DNA from: an uncultured Bacteroidales bacterium
GTDB taxonomy: Bacteria > Bacteroidota > Bacteroidia > Bacteroidales > F082
Assembly (NCBI GenBank): GCA_905236635.1
Contig: CAJOCJ010000005.1
Location: forward strand, 34,045 to 98,044
DNA: 64,000 nt
Direction of reading: 5' to 3'
This document shows, in pieces, positions 63,076 through 64,000 of the stretch. The position numbers and the translations under genes are program-made. Within the stretch, counting starts at the first letter, position 1; every line of letters starts with the position of its first letter. The notes beneath the pieces were generated by a model. That model had not been told where the DNA came from, ran no database searches, and was given only the letters and a program-made list of their open reading frames with translations.

Positions 63076-63831
63076 CATTTTTTCTTTTAACAGATAATCA
63101 TTATCCGCATCTTTTAGTTCAAAATAATTCTTTATAACATCATTCTTCAACAATTCAGCACTAGTGCCTGCTGCAAATGGCTGGTTTTTCGCAATAATCC
63201 AAAGATTATCGGTGTAACGGAGCAGGAGTTCAAGGTCGTGTGAACTGAAGAGAATGGCCTTTTTCTGCTCTTTGGCGAGCTTTTTAAGCAACGAAAACAG
63301 TTCAATCTTGCTCGGATAATCGAGAAAAGCAGTTGGCTCGTCAAGCATGATGATTGGGGTGTTCTGTGCTATCGCCTTGGCAATCATGACCTTTTGTTTT
63401 TCACCATCTGACAACGTATTGAAAACTCTGTCAATCAAATTATTAACACCAACAAGTTCAAGTGATACTTTAATCTCTTGTTCATCCTTTTCAGATAGCT
63501 TTCCGAACATCCCGGTATATGGATAACGACCTGCTGCCACCACGTCGAAAACCTTTAGGAACATATCATCGGGACGCTCGGTCAGGACGATTCCCAGCAA
63601 CTTGGCGCGTTCTTTTGGAGTATAAGACATCAGATCTTTACCAAACAACTCGATCTTGCCTCCCAATGGCATGATATGTGTCGAGAATGTCTTGAATAAT
63701 GTCGATTTTCCGGCACCGTTCGGACCCACCAGAGCAATGATATCACCTTCGCTGAGTGTCACGTTGATGTCGGAAACGACGGTCTTGTCATCGTAACCAA
63801 TTGACAATGATGTGGCTTTTAATATTTCCAT
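63073..63831 (-). CDS. FecE/BtuD-type ABC transporter ATP-binding protein
   Basis: The 252-residue ATPase has Walker A GPNGAGKST, Q-loop region LGIVLTERPDD, signature LSDGEKQKVMIAKAIAQ (Asp in place of the second Gly) and Walker B IIMLDEPTAFLD. With the FecCD-type permease directly upstream it forms an importer for iron-siderophore, heme or cobalamin; the ligand cannot be told. It starts next to the permease stop. Confidence 0.92.
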   Translation of the reverse strand: MEILKATSLSIGYDDKTVVSDINVTLSEGDIIALVGPNGAGKSTLFKTFSTHIMPLGGKIELFGKDLMSYTPKERAKLLGIVLTERPDDMFLKVFDVVAAGRYPYTGMFGKLSEKDEQEIKVSLELVGVNNLIDRVFNTLSDGEKQKVMIAKAIAQNTPIIMLDEPTAFLDYPSKIELFSLLKKLAKEQKKAILFSSHDLELLLRYTDNLWIIAKNQPFAAGTSAELLKNDVIKNYFELKDADNDYLLKEKM

Positions 63832-64000
63832 TTATTTTCTACTTTTCAAAATTACTGAGATGACGACTGGCGCACCTATGAAAGCGGTCACAGCGTTGAT
63901 AGGCAGGTTGCCGTCGAAGCCTGGCATTCGGGCTATCAGGTTGCAAACCAATGCCATGTCCATACCGATAAGCATCGTGGCAGGAATCAGCAGTCGATGG
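63832..64000 (-). CDS. FecCD-family ABC transporter permease, C-terminal end (partial)
   Basis: Only the last 55 or so residues are inside the window. They read HRLLIPATMLIG and RMPGFDGNLPINAVTAFIGAP before the end, the typical C-terminus of FecCD/BtuC permeases with the ARMPxxLPVGxVTAxIGAPxF-like motif. The stop (plus-strand TTA 63832-63834) directly abuts the ATPase start codon. The rest lies beyond the window. Confidence 0.9.
   Translation of the reverse strand, partial: HRLLIPATMLIGMDMALVCNLIARMPGFDGNLPINAVTAFIGAPVVISVILKSRK

Overview
This window looks like a chromosomal segment of an anaerobic member of the order Bacteroidales. The reasons are the many promoters that match the Bacteroidetes -7 consensus TAnnTTTG (mostly TATCTTTG or TATTTTTG), a PorQ-type subunit of the type IX secretion system (T9SS) plus a protein with a T9SS C-terminal sorting domain, an extended Bacteroidetes-style NusB, split transketolase, GH20 and GH2 glycosidases with secretion signals, and several oxygen-sensitive Fe-S proteins. 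I cannot assign a genus from the sequence alone.

Positions 1-9630 hold a type I restriction-modification operon: end of hsdM, hsdS, two extra genes, hsdR and a YgjP/DUF45 metallopeptidase. The hsdS reading frame carries an in-frame amber codon. Between hsdS and hsdR lie two very AT-rich genes: a 1029-residue protein that joins a calcineurin-like phosphoesterase to a STAND/NACHT-like P-loop ATPase, and a ComEC-like metallo-beta-lactamase-fold protein with a Cys-rich insertion. This pair is the best candidate for a poorly described defence module. Positions 9631-12739 continue as an accessory region with a small unknown protein, a possible small RNA, two different Fic proteins and a TSCPD protein; the second Fic gene has a perfect palindrome at its promoter.

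From 12736 on the genes are mainly housekeeping: nnrD, parE, a DMT exporter, a flippase, a glycosyltransferase fused to a degenerate sugar-transferase tail, nusB, porQ, recF, dciA, efp and an lpxD paralogue (to 25005). A GH20 hexosaminidase follows. A five-gene minus-strand operon (33461 to 27251) holds a small lipoprotein, a membrane protein, ligA, a fused NapH/NapG-like ferredoxin membrane protein and a Tat lipoprotein aldo/keto reductase with Fe-S clusters.

Positions 33612-40981 look like one plus-strand operon: secreted beta-galactosidase, POT peptide transporter, TPR sensor kinase and LuxR-type regulator. A 1561-residue secreted multi-domain surface protein follows. Then come arginine deiminase, a ProX/YbaK deacylase, an SPFH/NfeD pair, an RluA-type pseudouridine synthase, split transketolase, tRNA-Met, a DUF1573 protein, an aminotransferase, a NamZ-type exo-muramidase, an FtsX-like permease, xerD, mpl, an amidohydrolase lipoprotein, a T9SS-exported thioredoxin-like protein, and the start of an iron/cobalamin-type ABC importer cut by the window end.

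Three families of short non-coding repeats stand out: a 114-bp palindromic element that fills two convergent intergenic gaps, a 61-bp element with inverted ends present twice, and arrays of a degenerate heptamer (CTCTAAA/CTTTAAA/CTCTACA) that run into the stop codons of two minus-strand genes. There is no CRISPR array, rRNA, transposase or prophage gene visible.
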